This document shows positions 25,856 through 34,438 of a stretch of DNA of 64,000 nucleotides, piece by piece. Position 1 is the first letter of the stretch, and each line of letters opens with the position of its first letter. The DNA lies in assembly GCF_021390575.1 (NCBI RefSeq), contig NZ_JAJEJQ010000001.1, forward strand, positions 806,001-870,000, given 5' to 3'. The position numbers and the translations under genes were made by a program. The stretch comes from Paraburkholderia adhaesiva. GTDB taxonomy: Bacteria; Pseudomonadota; Gammaproteobacteria; Burkholderiales; Burkholderiaceae. The notes beneath the pieces were generated by a model. That model saw only the letters and a list, made by a program, of their open reading frames with translations, searched no databases and was not told the origin of the DNA.

Positions 25856-26920
25856 ATGACGCCGAATCTTTCCCATCTGCTCGACATCGAGCCGCTAGAT
25901 CCATCGCTGCGCGACGAGCTGCAGCACAAGATCGACACCCGGACCAAACCTCCGGGGAGTCTTGGGCGCATCGAGACGCTCGCGCGCCAGCTCGGCATGA
26001 TCCAGCGTACGACGAGCCCGACCGTCACACGCCCCGTGATGATCATTTTCGCGGGCGATCACGGCATTGCGAACGAAGGCGTGAGCCCGTATCCGCAAGC
26101 CGTGACCGTGCAGATGGTCGCGAACTTTCTCGCGGGCGGCGCGGCGATCAACGCGTTCAGCGGCGTCGCGGGCCTGACGCTCGAGATTGTCAATGCGGGC
26201 GTTGCCACCCCGTTGCCTCCATCGCCCTCACTCGTCGAAGTGCCCATCGCGCGCGGCACACGCAACTTCGCGCATGAGCCGGCGATGACGCGTGACGAGG
26301 CCATCGCCGCGCTCGAAGCGGGCGCGGCGCGCGTGCGCCATCACGCGGCGCTTGGCACGAACGTGATCGGCTTCGGCGAGATGGGGATTGCGAATACGTC
26401 GGCTGCTGCGTGCCTGATGAGCCGCTTGTGCGGCGTGCCCATCGACGAATGCGTCGGGCGTGGCACCGGTCTCGACGACGACGGCCTCGCGAAGAAGCGC
26501 AACGTGCTCGCAGCGGCGCTCGCGCATCACGCGGACGCGCGCGAGCCGCTCGACGTGCTCGCGACGTTCGGCGGCTTCGAGATCGCGATGATGACCGGCG
26601 CGTATCTCGAAGCGGCGCGCTCGAATATGGCGATTCTCGTCGATGGCTTCATTGCCACGTCGGCACTGCTGGTTGCCGATGCGCTCGCGCCGAACGTGCG
26701 CGATTACTGCGTGTTCGCGCATGCGTCGAACGAGGCGGGGCATCGGCGCATGCTCGACCACTTCGGTGCGCGCGAACTGCTTGCACTCGACTTGCGGCTC
26801 GGCGAAGGCACGGGCGCGGCGCTCGCCGTGCCGCTTCTGCGAGCGGCGTGCGCGTTCCTCAATGAGATGGCGAGCTTCGAGTCGGCGGGCGTGACGGACC
26901 GCGACGACGGTGGCGCGTGA
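25856..26920 (+). CDS. cobT: Nicotinate-nucleotide-dimethylbenzimidazole phosphoribosyltransferase CobT
   Basis: A 354-residue enzyme that makes alpha-ribazole phosphate, the lower-ligand precursor of cobalamin. Recognisable segments are KTKPPGSLGRIE-like TRTKPPGSLGRIETLA (residues 27-42), IFAGDHGIANEGVSPYP (near 64-80), GFGEMGIANTSAAA (near 175) and the catalytic glutamate region NEMASFESAGV near residue 340. It follows the ABC genes and precedes cobS. Confidence 0.96.
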   Translation: MTPNLSHLLDIEPLDPSLRDELQHKIDTRTKPPGSLGRIETLARQLGMIQRTTSPTVTRPVMIIFAGDHGIANEGVSPYPQAVTVQMVANFLAGGAAINAFSGVAGLTLEIVNAGVATPLPPSPSLVEVPIARGTRNFAHEPAMTRDEAIAALEAGAARVRHHAALGTNVIGFGEMGIANTSAAACLMSRLCGVPIDECVGRGTGLDDDGLAKKRNVLAAALAHHADAREPLDVLATFGGFEIAMMTGAYLEAARSNMAILVDGFIATSALLVADALAPNVRDYCVFAHASNEAGHRRMLDHFGARELLALDLRLGEGTGAALAVPLLRAACAFLNEMASFESAGVTDRDDGGA

Positions 26921-26957
26921 TGTTTGCGCGAGGCCGCGCGCGCATGAGGCATGAGCG

Positions 26958-27725
26958 ATGAATCCGCTTGCCGAATTGCGCTACTTCTTCACGGCGCTGG
27001 GTTACTTCACGCGCGTGCCGGTGCCGCGCTGGGTCGGGTTCGAACCCGAGTGGCTCAACGCGGCGGCGCGCTATTTTCCGCTCGTGGGCGCGCTGCTCGG
27101 CGCGTTCGCCGCGCTCGTGTATCTCGCGGCGCTGCACGTCTTTCCGCCCGGTGTTGCCGTGCTACTGTCGATGGTGGCAACGCTTCTTGCGACCGGCGCC
27201 TTCCACGAGGACGGACTCGCCGATTGCTTTGATGCGTTCGGCGGCGGCTACGTGCGCGAGGACGTGCTGCGCATCATGCACGATTCGCGGATCGGCGCGT
27301 TCGGGGCGATCGGGCTCGTCGTTGCGCTCGCGTTGAAGTGGCAAGTGCTCGCATCGTTGCCGCCCATGCGCGCTGCGATGCTCATGATCGCCGGGCACGC
27401 CGCAAGCCGTGCGTGTGCAATCAGCTATCTCGTTTCGCTCGACTACGTTCGCGCTGAAGGCAAGGCGAAGCCCGTTGCGCAGCGCATGAGCTTCGCTGCG
27501 TTGCTGTGTGCGTTTGCGTTCGGGCTGCCGTGGCTCTTCTGGCCCGCGTGGCCCGACTGGCGCGCGGGCATCGCTACGCTCGTTGCACTTGTCGTACTGC
27601 GCTACGCGCTCGGGCGTTATTTCGTGAAGCGCATCGGCGGCTATACCGGCGACTGCCTCGGCTTCGCGCAACAGGTGTTCGAACTGGCGATCTATCTCGT
27701 GGGGCTCGCGTGGATCTCGTTCTGA
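26958..27725 (+). CDS. cobS: Adenosylcobinamide-GDP ribazoletransferase CobS
   Basis: A 255-residue polytopic membrane enzyme that joins adenosylcobinamide-GDP to alpha-ribazole, giving cobalamin. Family motifs are FFTALGYFTRVPVPR at the N-terminus and the acidic FHEDGLADCFDAFGGG (near residue 82), followed by HDSRIGAFGAIGL. Several transmembrane segments are visible. Its end overlaps the cobC start by 16 bp. Confidence 0.95.
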   Translation: MNPLAELRYFFTALGYFTRVPVPRWVGFEPEWLNAAARYFPLVGALLGAFAALVYLAALHVFPPGVAVLLSMVATLLATGAFHEDGLADCFDAFGGGYVREDVLRIMHDSRIGAFGAIGLVVALALKWQVLASLPPMRAAMLMIAGHAASRACAISYLVSLDYVRAEGKAKPVAQRMSFAALLCAFAFGLPWLFWPAWPDWRAGIATLVALVVLRYALGRYFVKRIGGYTGDCLGFAQQVFELAIYLVGLAWISF

Positions 27726-28300
27726 TCCGGCATCCGGCCGTGGCCGTCGAAACGGGCGTTTGCTACGGCAGCAGTGACGTGCCGCTCGCAGGCGACGCAG
27801 CGCACGAAGCAACGTGCCTCGCGCGGCGGCTCGCGGCGCTCGATGCCCCTGTGCCACTGCGGATCGAATCGAGTCCGCTTACGCGGTGCGAGCGCGTCGC
27901 CAATGCGCTTGCGTTGGCGCACGGCCTCGCGCCGTGCGTCGATCCCCGGCTCGCGGAGATGGATTTCGGCGCGTGGGAGATGCAGCGTTGGGATGCCATC
28001 GAGCGCGCACAGATCGACGCCTGGGCCGCCGATTTCGAGCATGCACGCGCGCACGGCGGCGAAAGCGTTGCACAGTTCGATGCGCGCGTCGGCGCGTGGT
28101 TCGATGATGTGCCCGCCAGGGGCTCCGGAGAGACAACCTGGGTGGTGACGCACGCTGGCGTGATCCGGTCGATCGCGGCTCGCGCGCTGGAACTGCCGTT
28201 GTCGCGCTGCGTGCGCTGGCCGCTCGAAATGGCCGCGCTCGTCTGGATGCGGCGTGATGCGCCTAGCGGGCAGTGGCAGCTAGTTCGCTGGAACGTCTAG
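27710..28300 (+). CDS. cobC: Alpha-ribazole phosphatase CobC (histidine phosphatase family)
   Basis: A 196-residue phosphoglycerate-mutase-like phosphatase expected to dephosphorylate alpha-ribazole phosphate. The catalytic His is in LIRHPAV at residues 5-11 (RHP instead of the usual RHG), CYGSSDVPL follows, and the second His is in VVTHAGVIRS near residue 143. A GTG start at 27710 inside cobS places the catalytic motif at the normal distance from the N-terminus. It is convergent with the BtuF-like gene, 21 bp away. Confidence 0.88.
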   Translation: MDLVLIRHPAVAVETGVCYGSSDVPLAGDAAHEATCLARRLAALDAPVPLRIESSPLTRCERVANALALAHGLAPCVDPRLAEMDFGAWEMQRWDAIERAQIDAWAADFEHARAHGGESVAQFDARVGAWFDDVPARGSGETTWVVTHAGVIRSIAARALELPLSRCVRWPLEMAALVWMRRDAPSGQWQLVRWNV

Positions 28301-28321
28301 TCATTCGATTCGGATGCCGAA

Positions 28322-29224
28322 TCAATTTGGCGCGCTCGCATCCCGCTTGCGAGCCTGATCCAGATCCTCGCACAGTTGCGCCGCGCCTCGCGCGATGCGC
28401 GGCGCGGGACGCGTGAGCAAATCGCCATCGATGGAGAAGAGGTTGCCGTGCTTGACGGCCGATAACGCAGGCCACTTGCGCCAGCTTTCGAGCGTGGGCA
28501 GCGGACGCTCGGGCGCGGTCGCACCTTGCGACGATGTCACGATCGCGTCGGGGTTCGCCGCGAGCACCGCTTCAGTCGAAACGGTCGGCACGAGCGGCTT
28601 TAAGGCCGCGAATACGTTGCGCCCGCCGCACAGCCCGATTACGTCGCTAACCATGTGCTCGCCGTTGAGGGTCATCAGCGGCTGATTCCAAACCTGGTAG
28701 AAAACGCTGACCGGCGTGCGGTTCGCGTAACGCGCGCGCAATTGAGCGATGTCGCGGCGAAAGGCCAGGGCTGCGGCCTGCGCGGCCGGTGACGTGTCGA
28801 GCAGCACGCCGAGGCGTGTGAGCGAAGTCGCGATGTCGTCGAGTCGCCGCGGTTCGCTGAAGAACAGGGGAATGTGCAGGGCGCGCAGGCGGTCGATCTG
28901 CTGGTCGGCGTTGCCGTGCTGCCAGACGACGATCAGGTCCGGTTTGAGCGCGGCGATGCGTTCGAGGTCGAGCGCGAGGCTATCGCCGACGCGCGGCACA
29001 CGCTTCGCCGCGCCGGGGTAGTCGCTGTAGCTCACCGCGCCGACGAGCCTGGCACCTCCGCCTGCCGCGTAGATCAGTTCGGTGACATGCGGTGCGAGGC
29101 TGATCACGCGCTGTGCGGGCGCGGGGAGCGTGATGGTGTTGCCGGCGTCGTCGACCACGCTGACCGACGCCAACGCGGCGCGTGTACCAAGCGCTAGCAC
29201 CACGCCGGCGAGAATGCGCCTCAT
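28322..29224 (-). CDS. Periplasmic corrinoid-binding protein (BtuF-like)
   Basis: A 300-residue class III substrate-binding protein. A signal peptide covers about residues 1-20 (ending ALAS). The mature protein shows RVISLAPHVTELIYAAG (near residue 40), VGDSLALDLERIAALKPDLIVVW (near 80-105) and a second lobe ending near residue 290. This fold serves BtuF and siderophore-binding proteins; the surrounding B12 genes make corrinoid the likely ligand. It would deliver ligand to the permease/ATPase at 23.9-25.8 kb. It is downstream of cobU with a 29-bp gap. Confidence 0.88.
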   Translation of the reverse strand: MRRILAGVVLALGTRAALASVSVVDDAGNTITLPAPAQRVISLAPHVTELIYAAGGGARLVGAVSYSDYPGAAKRVPRVGDSLALDLERIAALKPDLIVVWQHGNADQQIDRLRALHIPLFFSEPRRLDDIATSLTRLGVLLDTSPAAQAAALAFRRDIAQLRARYANRTPVSVFYQVWNQPLMTLNGEHMVSDVIGLCGGRNVFAALKPLVPTVSTEAVLAANPDAIVTSSQGATAPERPLPTLESWRKWPALSAVKHGNLFSIDGDLLTRPAPRIARGAAQLCEDLDQARKRDASAPN

Positions 29225-29253
29225 CGCGACGCGGCTGACGGGTCCGCGCGGCC

Positions 29254-29793
29254 TCACGGTGCTTTGAGCGTGAGCGGCAGGCCGGCGGCGACGAGTGTCG
29301 CGCGGTCCGCGAGGGCGGCAATGCGCTGGTTCAGCCGGCCGAGTTCGTCGACGTAGAGACGCGTGGCCGCGCCGAGCGGCACCACGCCCATGCCGATCTC
29401 GTTGCTCACGATCAGCACCGTGCCTTGCGCGCGCTCGCAGGCGGCGGCAAAGGCGTTTAGGTGCGCGGACCAGTCCGGCAGCGGGGCTTCGGAGTCGGGC
29501 GGGCAGAGCAGGTTGGCGAGCCAGAGCGTCAGGCAGTCGATCAGCACGCATCGGCCTGTAACGGCGGCGCTGTCAAGCGCGCCCGCAAGATCGAGCGGCG
29601 CCTCGACGAGCGCCCAGTGCGCGGGTCGCCGCGCACGATGATGCGCGACGCGCGCGGCGAATTCGTCATCCGCGATGCGCGCCGTTGCGATATAGGTGAC
29701 CGGCAGGCCGCTTTCGAGGGCGAGGCGCTCGGCGTGCGCGCTCTTGCCCGAGCGTGCGCCGCCGACGATGAAGGTGAGGTCGCGCGAAATCAT
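29254..29793 (-). CDS. cobU: Adenosylcobinamide kinase/guanylyltransferase CobU (CobP)
   Basis: A 179-residue bifunctional enzyme that phosphorylates adenosylcobinamide and then transfers GMP to it, feeding CobS. The P-loop is GGARSGKSAHAE (residues 11-22). Other motifs are YIATARIADDEF, the IDCLTLWLANLL strand and SNEIGMGVVP near residue 130. The length matches the family. It lies between the thioesterase and BtuF-like genes on the same strand. Confidence 0.96.
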   Translation of the reverse strand: MISRDLTFIVGGARSGKSAHAERLALESGLPVTYIATARIADDEFAARVAHHRARRPAHWALVEAPLDLAGALDSAAVTGRCVLIDCLTLWLANLLCPPDSEAPLPDWSAHLNAFAAACERAQGTVLIVSNEIGMGVVPLGAATRLYVDELGRLNQRIAALADRATLVAAGLPLTLKAP

Positions 29794-29833
29794 CGCGTGA
29801 TTGTACCGGCGTGTACTGGCGCGGCTGCGCGGG

Positions 29834-30253
29834 TCAGTAGAGCACCATCTGCGTGCAGCGAAAGAGCGCGATGGTCTTGCCGTCGGGTCCGCTCACCGTC
29901 GCGTCCCAGACCTGCGTGCTGCGACCCAGATGGACGCCTGTCGCGACCGCCGTGATCGTGCCTTCGAGCGCGGTGCCGAGAAAGTTGCTCTTCAGTTCGA
30001 TCGTCGTGAAGCTTTTTGCGCCCGGCGGCAGGTGCGCAAGGCACGCGTAGCCGCAAGCCGTGTCCGCGAGCCCGACCACGGTCGCCGCGTGGAGGAAGCC
30101 GTTCGGCGCGAGCAGATCGTCGCGCACGTCGAGTTCGGCGCGCAGCATGCCCTCTTCGAGTGCCGTCGCGCGAAAGCCCAGCAGATCCGGCAGACGCCCG
30201 CGCTGGCGCTCGCGCAGGGCGTCGATCGTGAAGTCGGTACGCAGCTTGCTCAT
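29834..30253 (-). CDS. PaaI-type hotdog thioesterase
   Basis: A 139-residue hotdog-fold protein. NGFLHAATVVGLADTACGYA (residues 53-72) carries the motif that binds acyl-CoA and holds the catalytic Asp, and ELKSNFLGTALEGTI follows. Members hydrolyse aryl- or acyl-CoA esters; the substrate is unknown. ATG 30253 starts MSKLRTDFTIDALRER; upstream in-frame sequence has no family similarity. It is upstream of cobU with 40 bp between, perhaps co-transcribed by chance. Confidence 0.87.
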   Translation of the reverse strand: MSKLRTDFTIDALRERQRGRLPDLLGFRATALEEGMLRAELDVRDDLLAPNGFLHAATVVGLADTACGYACLAHLPPGAKSFTTIELKSNFLGTALEGTITAVATGVHLGRSTQVWDATVSGPDGKTIALFRCTQMVLY

Positions 30254-30500
30254 GGTCGAATGTTCCGTGGAAAATGGGGGGCAATGATGGTGGCCGTACG
30301 TCCAGGGCTTCGGCGGCGACGGATTTGCCGATATTATCGGGCGGTTGAGTGCGCGCGCGGTGCCATTCCGGCGCGCGGGCGATCCGCCTGAACGCCGCGG
30401 CAAGCGGCCCGCGTCGCGTCACAGACGCACACAGATGCATCTGGCATACACATCGGCAATCCGGCTGGCCCGCGCGCCAGCCATCCTGACGGGAGTATTC

Positions 30501-31127
30501 ATGACGGTAATCGTGGTGGCGAATCCCAAGGGCGGCGTCGGCAAGAGCACGCTGTCCACCAATCTGGCGGGCTTTTTTGCCGCGCAGGGCGAGTGGGTGG
30601 CGCTCGCCGACCTCGACCGGCAGCAGTCCGCGCATTCGTGGCTCGACCTGCGGCCCGAGACGCTGCCAGCCATCGAAAGCTGGAACGTCGACCTGGACAA
30701 CCCGCAAAAGCCGCCCAAGGGGCTCGAGCATGCGGTCATCGACACGCCCGCCGGCCTGCACGGCAACCGGCTCGCCACGATCGTCGAACTGGCGGACAAG
30801 GTGATTGTGCCGCTGCAGCCGTCGATGTTCGACATCCTCGCCACCCAGGACTTCCTCGACCGGCTCGCGAAGGAAAAGTCGGTCCGCAAGGGGGCGATCG
30901 AGGTCGGTGTCGTGGGTATGCGGGTGGACGCGCGCACACGCTCGGCAGACCAGTTGCAGCGTTTTGTCGAGGGGCTGAATCTGCCGGTGCTCGGTTATCT
31001 GCGCGACACGCAGAACTACGTGCAGCTGGCGGCGCACGGGCTCACGCTGTGGGACGTCGCGAAGAGCCGCGTGGAGAAGGATCTGGAGCAGTGGCAGTCG
31101 ATCCTTGCCTGGGTCAATGGGAAATGA
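30501..31127 (+). CDS. Orphan ParA/MinD-like ATPase
   Basis: A 208-residue deviant-Walker ATPase. The N-terminal ANPKGGVGKSTLSTNLAGFF (residues 7-26) has the KGGxGKS motif, DLDRQQSA provides Walker A', and HAVIDTPAGL is the Walker B region. GGGAG lies 5 bp before the ATG. No parB, plasmid replication or minC/E gene is adjacent, so it is an orphan; chromosomal orphans of this type position diverse cargoes. It is convergent with panD; the gap holds a GC-rich inverted repeat (31176-31182 with 31191-31197). Confidence 0.88.
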   Translation: MTVIVVANPKGGVGKSTLSTNLAGFFAAQGEWVALADLDRQQSAHSWLDLRPETLPAIESWNVDLDNPQKPPKGLEHAVIDTPAGLHGNRLATIVELADKVIVPLQPSMFDILATQDFLDRLAKEKSVRKGAIEVGVVGMRVDARTRSADQLQRFVEGLNLPVLGYLRDTQNYVQLAAHGLTLWDVAKSRVEKDLEQWQSILAWVNGK

Positions 31128-31263
31128 CCGGCAGGTGAGTGCTCGAGGTGCAGTGCGCGCCGCCTTAACGGCGCACCGCCTGCCAGGAGCCAGGCGGCGC
31201 GCTTGAAAGCGCCTGCCAGGCGCGGGCGGCCGAGGCAGGACGCCCGCTGCCCGCAGCCGGACT

Positions 31264-31650
31264 TCAGGTCCAGTTCTGGGTCGGCACGTGGTCGCGGCTG
31301 CCCTTGATGCGGTTGTTTCCGTCGACGAAGACCAGATCCGGCTTCCAGCCCGCCTTGAGCTCTTCCTCGTCCACGTTCGCGAAGGCCGCGATGATCACGA
31401 GGTCGCCCAGTTGCGCGCGGCGCGCGGCCGAACCGTTCAGCGAAATCATGCCGCTGCCACGCTCGCCCTTGATCGCGTAGGTCGAGAAACGTTCGCCGTT
31501 GTTGACGTTCCAGATGTCGATGCGCTCGTTTTCGACGATGTTCGCCGCTTCGAGCAGGTTTTCGTCGATCGCGCACGAACCTTCGTAGTGCAGTTCGCAG
31601 TGCGTGACGACGGCGCGGTGGATCTTCGACTTGAGCATGTGGCGTTGCAT
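31264..31650 (-). CDS. panD: Aspartate 1-decarboxylase PanD
   Basis: A 128-residue pyruvoyl enzyme that makes beta-alanine for pantothenate. The self-cleavage site YEGSC places Gly24-Ser25 in the standard position; Ser25 becomes the pyruvoyl group. Other family residues are [19 protein letters not shown] near residue 72. It is downstream of panC on the same strand (127-bp gap). Confidence 0.97.
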   Translation of the reverse strand: MQRHMLKSKIHRAVVTHCELHYEGSCAIDENLLEAANIVENERIDIWNVNNGERFSTYAIKGERGSGMISLNGSAARRAQLGDLVIIAAFANVDEEELKAGWKPDLVFVDGNNRIKGSRDHVPTQNWT

Positions 31651-31777
31651 GAGACTTCTCCTCTCGCGAGCGGGCGTGCGGCCCGCCGCAGGTCAGGCCA
31701 GGGGTGGCGAGGCTGCCGCCCGTAAAGCAGGTGTCAAAACAGGGTACACACGGCCGCAGTCAGGTGCGGCGGCCGGG

Positions 31778-32982
<1,205 letters not shown>

Positions 32983-33885
32983 TCAGGCTGGCAGGTAGGC
33001 GAGCCTGACGTAGATCGGCGCGAAGGGTTCGGCCTGGGTAATCTCGATCAGCGATTCGCGCGACAGTTCCAGCATGGCGATGAAGTTCACGACCACGACC
33101 GGCACACCGCGCGAGACGTCGAACAGCTCCGAGAACTCCATGAATCGCGTGTTCTGAAGCTTGCGCAGGATCACGCTCATGTGCTCGCGCACCGACAGCT
33201 CCTCGCGCGAGATCTTGTGGTGCTGCACGAGCTTCGCGCGCTTGATGACGTCGGCCCACGCGGCGCGCAGGTCGACCGTCTCGACGTCGGGAAAGCGCGG
33301 CGTGATGCTCTGCTCGATGTAGACCTCGGCGCGCAGGAAGTCGCGGCCCAGTTGCGGGAGCTGGTCGAGGCGTTGTGCAGCGAGCTTCATCTGCTCGTAT
33401 TCGAGCAGGCGGCGCACGAGTTCGGCGCGCGGGTCTTCGGCTTCTTCGCCCGTGTCGGCCTTCTTGACCGGCAGCAGCATGCGCGATTTGATCTCGATGA
33501 GCATCGCGGCCATCAGCAGATATTCGGCCGCGAGTTCCAGATTGGTCTTGCGCAGTTGCTCGACGTAGCCGAGGTACTGCGTGGTGACCTCCGCCATCGG
33601 GATGTCGAGGACGTTGAAATTCTGCTTGCGGATCAGGTAGAGCAGCAGGTCGAGGGGGCCTTCGAAGGTCTCGAGAAAGACTTCGAGCGCATCCGGCGGG
33701 ATATACAGATCCTGCGGAAGCTTGAAGAGCGGCTCGCCGTATAGACGCGCGAACGCGACGCCGTCAACCGTGTCGGGCGTCGAGTCGGTTACGGGCGCGG
33801 TCAGCGCCTCGTCCGCCGCTTTGTGCGCCGGCGCGCTCGCGGCGTGACCCGCCTCGTGCGCGCTGGCCCCGTCGGCCTCGGCCAT
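32983..33885 (-). CDS. scpA: Segregation and condensation protein A (ScpA)
   Basis: A 300-residue kleisin that bridges SMC and ScpB in the chromosome-condensation complex. After a variable Ala-rich N-terminus (residues 1-40), the core starts with FLETFEGPLDLLLYLIRKQNF near residue 70, followed by LEYLLMAA-like LAAEYLLMAAMLIEIKSRMLLP, a mid-region helix pair and a C-terminal winged helix ending in VRLAYLPA. ATG 33885 overlaps the DUF3460 stop (TGATG). The frame stays open upstream through DUF3460, but that part has no ScpA similarity. smc and scpB are elsewhere. Confidence 0.94.
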   Translation of the reverse strand: MAEADGASAHEAGHAASAPAHKAADEALTAPVTDSTPDTVDGVAFARLYGEPLFKLPQDLYIPPDALEVFLETFEGPLDLLLYLIRKQNFNVLDIPMAEVTTQYLGYVEQLRKTNLELAAEYLLMAAMLIEIKSRMLLPVKKADTGEEAEDPRAELVRRLLEYEQMKLAAQRLDQLPQLGRDFLRAEVYIEQSITPRFPDVETVDLRAAWADVIKRAKLVQHHKISREELSVREHMSVILRKLQNTRFMEFSELFDVSRGVPVVVVNFIAMLELSRESLIEITQAEPFAPIYVRLAYLPA

Positions 33886-34070
33886 CAGAAGTTCTGGTAG
33901 TAGGCGTAGGACGTCTGTTTGACGCGCGAGGCCTGCTGGCGCTCGCGCTCGTCGAGATCCAGAGGCTGCTTGTCCCACAGGAGCGAGCGGCCCTTGCGCT
34001 GTTGCTCCTCGAGTTGCGGCTTTTGTTGCTTGAGCTGATTCAGGAACTGCGTGATGTCCGACTGATACAT
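33885..34070 (-). CDS. DUF3460 family small protein
   Basis: A 61-residue, highly charged soluble protein beginning MYQSDITQFLNQLKQQKPQLEEQQ and ending with the aromatic YAYYQNF. DUF3460 proteins are short, conserved in Burkholderiales and typically encoded directly before scpA; function unknown. Its TGA shares a base with the scpA start, so the two are probably translated in a coupled way. Confidence 0.85.
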   Translation of the reverse strand: MYQSDITQFLNQLKQQKPQLEEQQRKGRSLLWDKQPLDLDERERQQASRVKQTSYAYYQNF

Positions 34071-34438
34071 GGCCGACGTCCGTCAAAAAATGGCGGGCTG
34101 CACTACTGCGCGCCCGCCGCTGTTCGTGTAGCCGGCAATTTTACAGCAAGCGACGGCTGCGGAACATCCGGGACGGGAGGTGCGCGGTCGGGGCGAAGTC
34201 CGGGCACGGTCGGAACGTAGACTGGACACAGACGGCGCTGTACGTACGATTTCATCTGACGGAGCTGGCGTCGCAGCAGTCGGCCCGAGCGGGCGATTGC
34301 CGCTCTTTGCGCGTCGTTCCTGGGTTTGAGCCTGCCGATGTGGTGAAATAACACGTTTGCGCCCCAAACCCGCCACGCGCTGCCATCGCGCGCGGCACGG
34401 CACCGGGCGGCCAGTTCTACGAAGGCCGGAGGTTTTGT
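34071..34438. other. Divergent intergenic region between DUF3460 and tamA
   Basis: About 370 bp with no gene seen. A TAAAAT sequence on the minus strand near 34136-34142 is a weak -10 candidate for DUF3460-scpA. On the plus strand the last bases hold the GGAGG ribosome site of tamA at 34428-34432. Confidence 0.35.
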
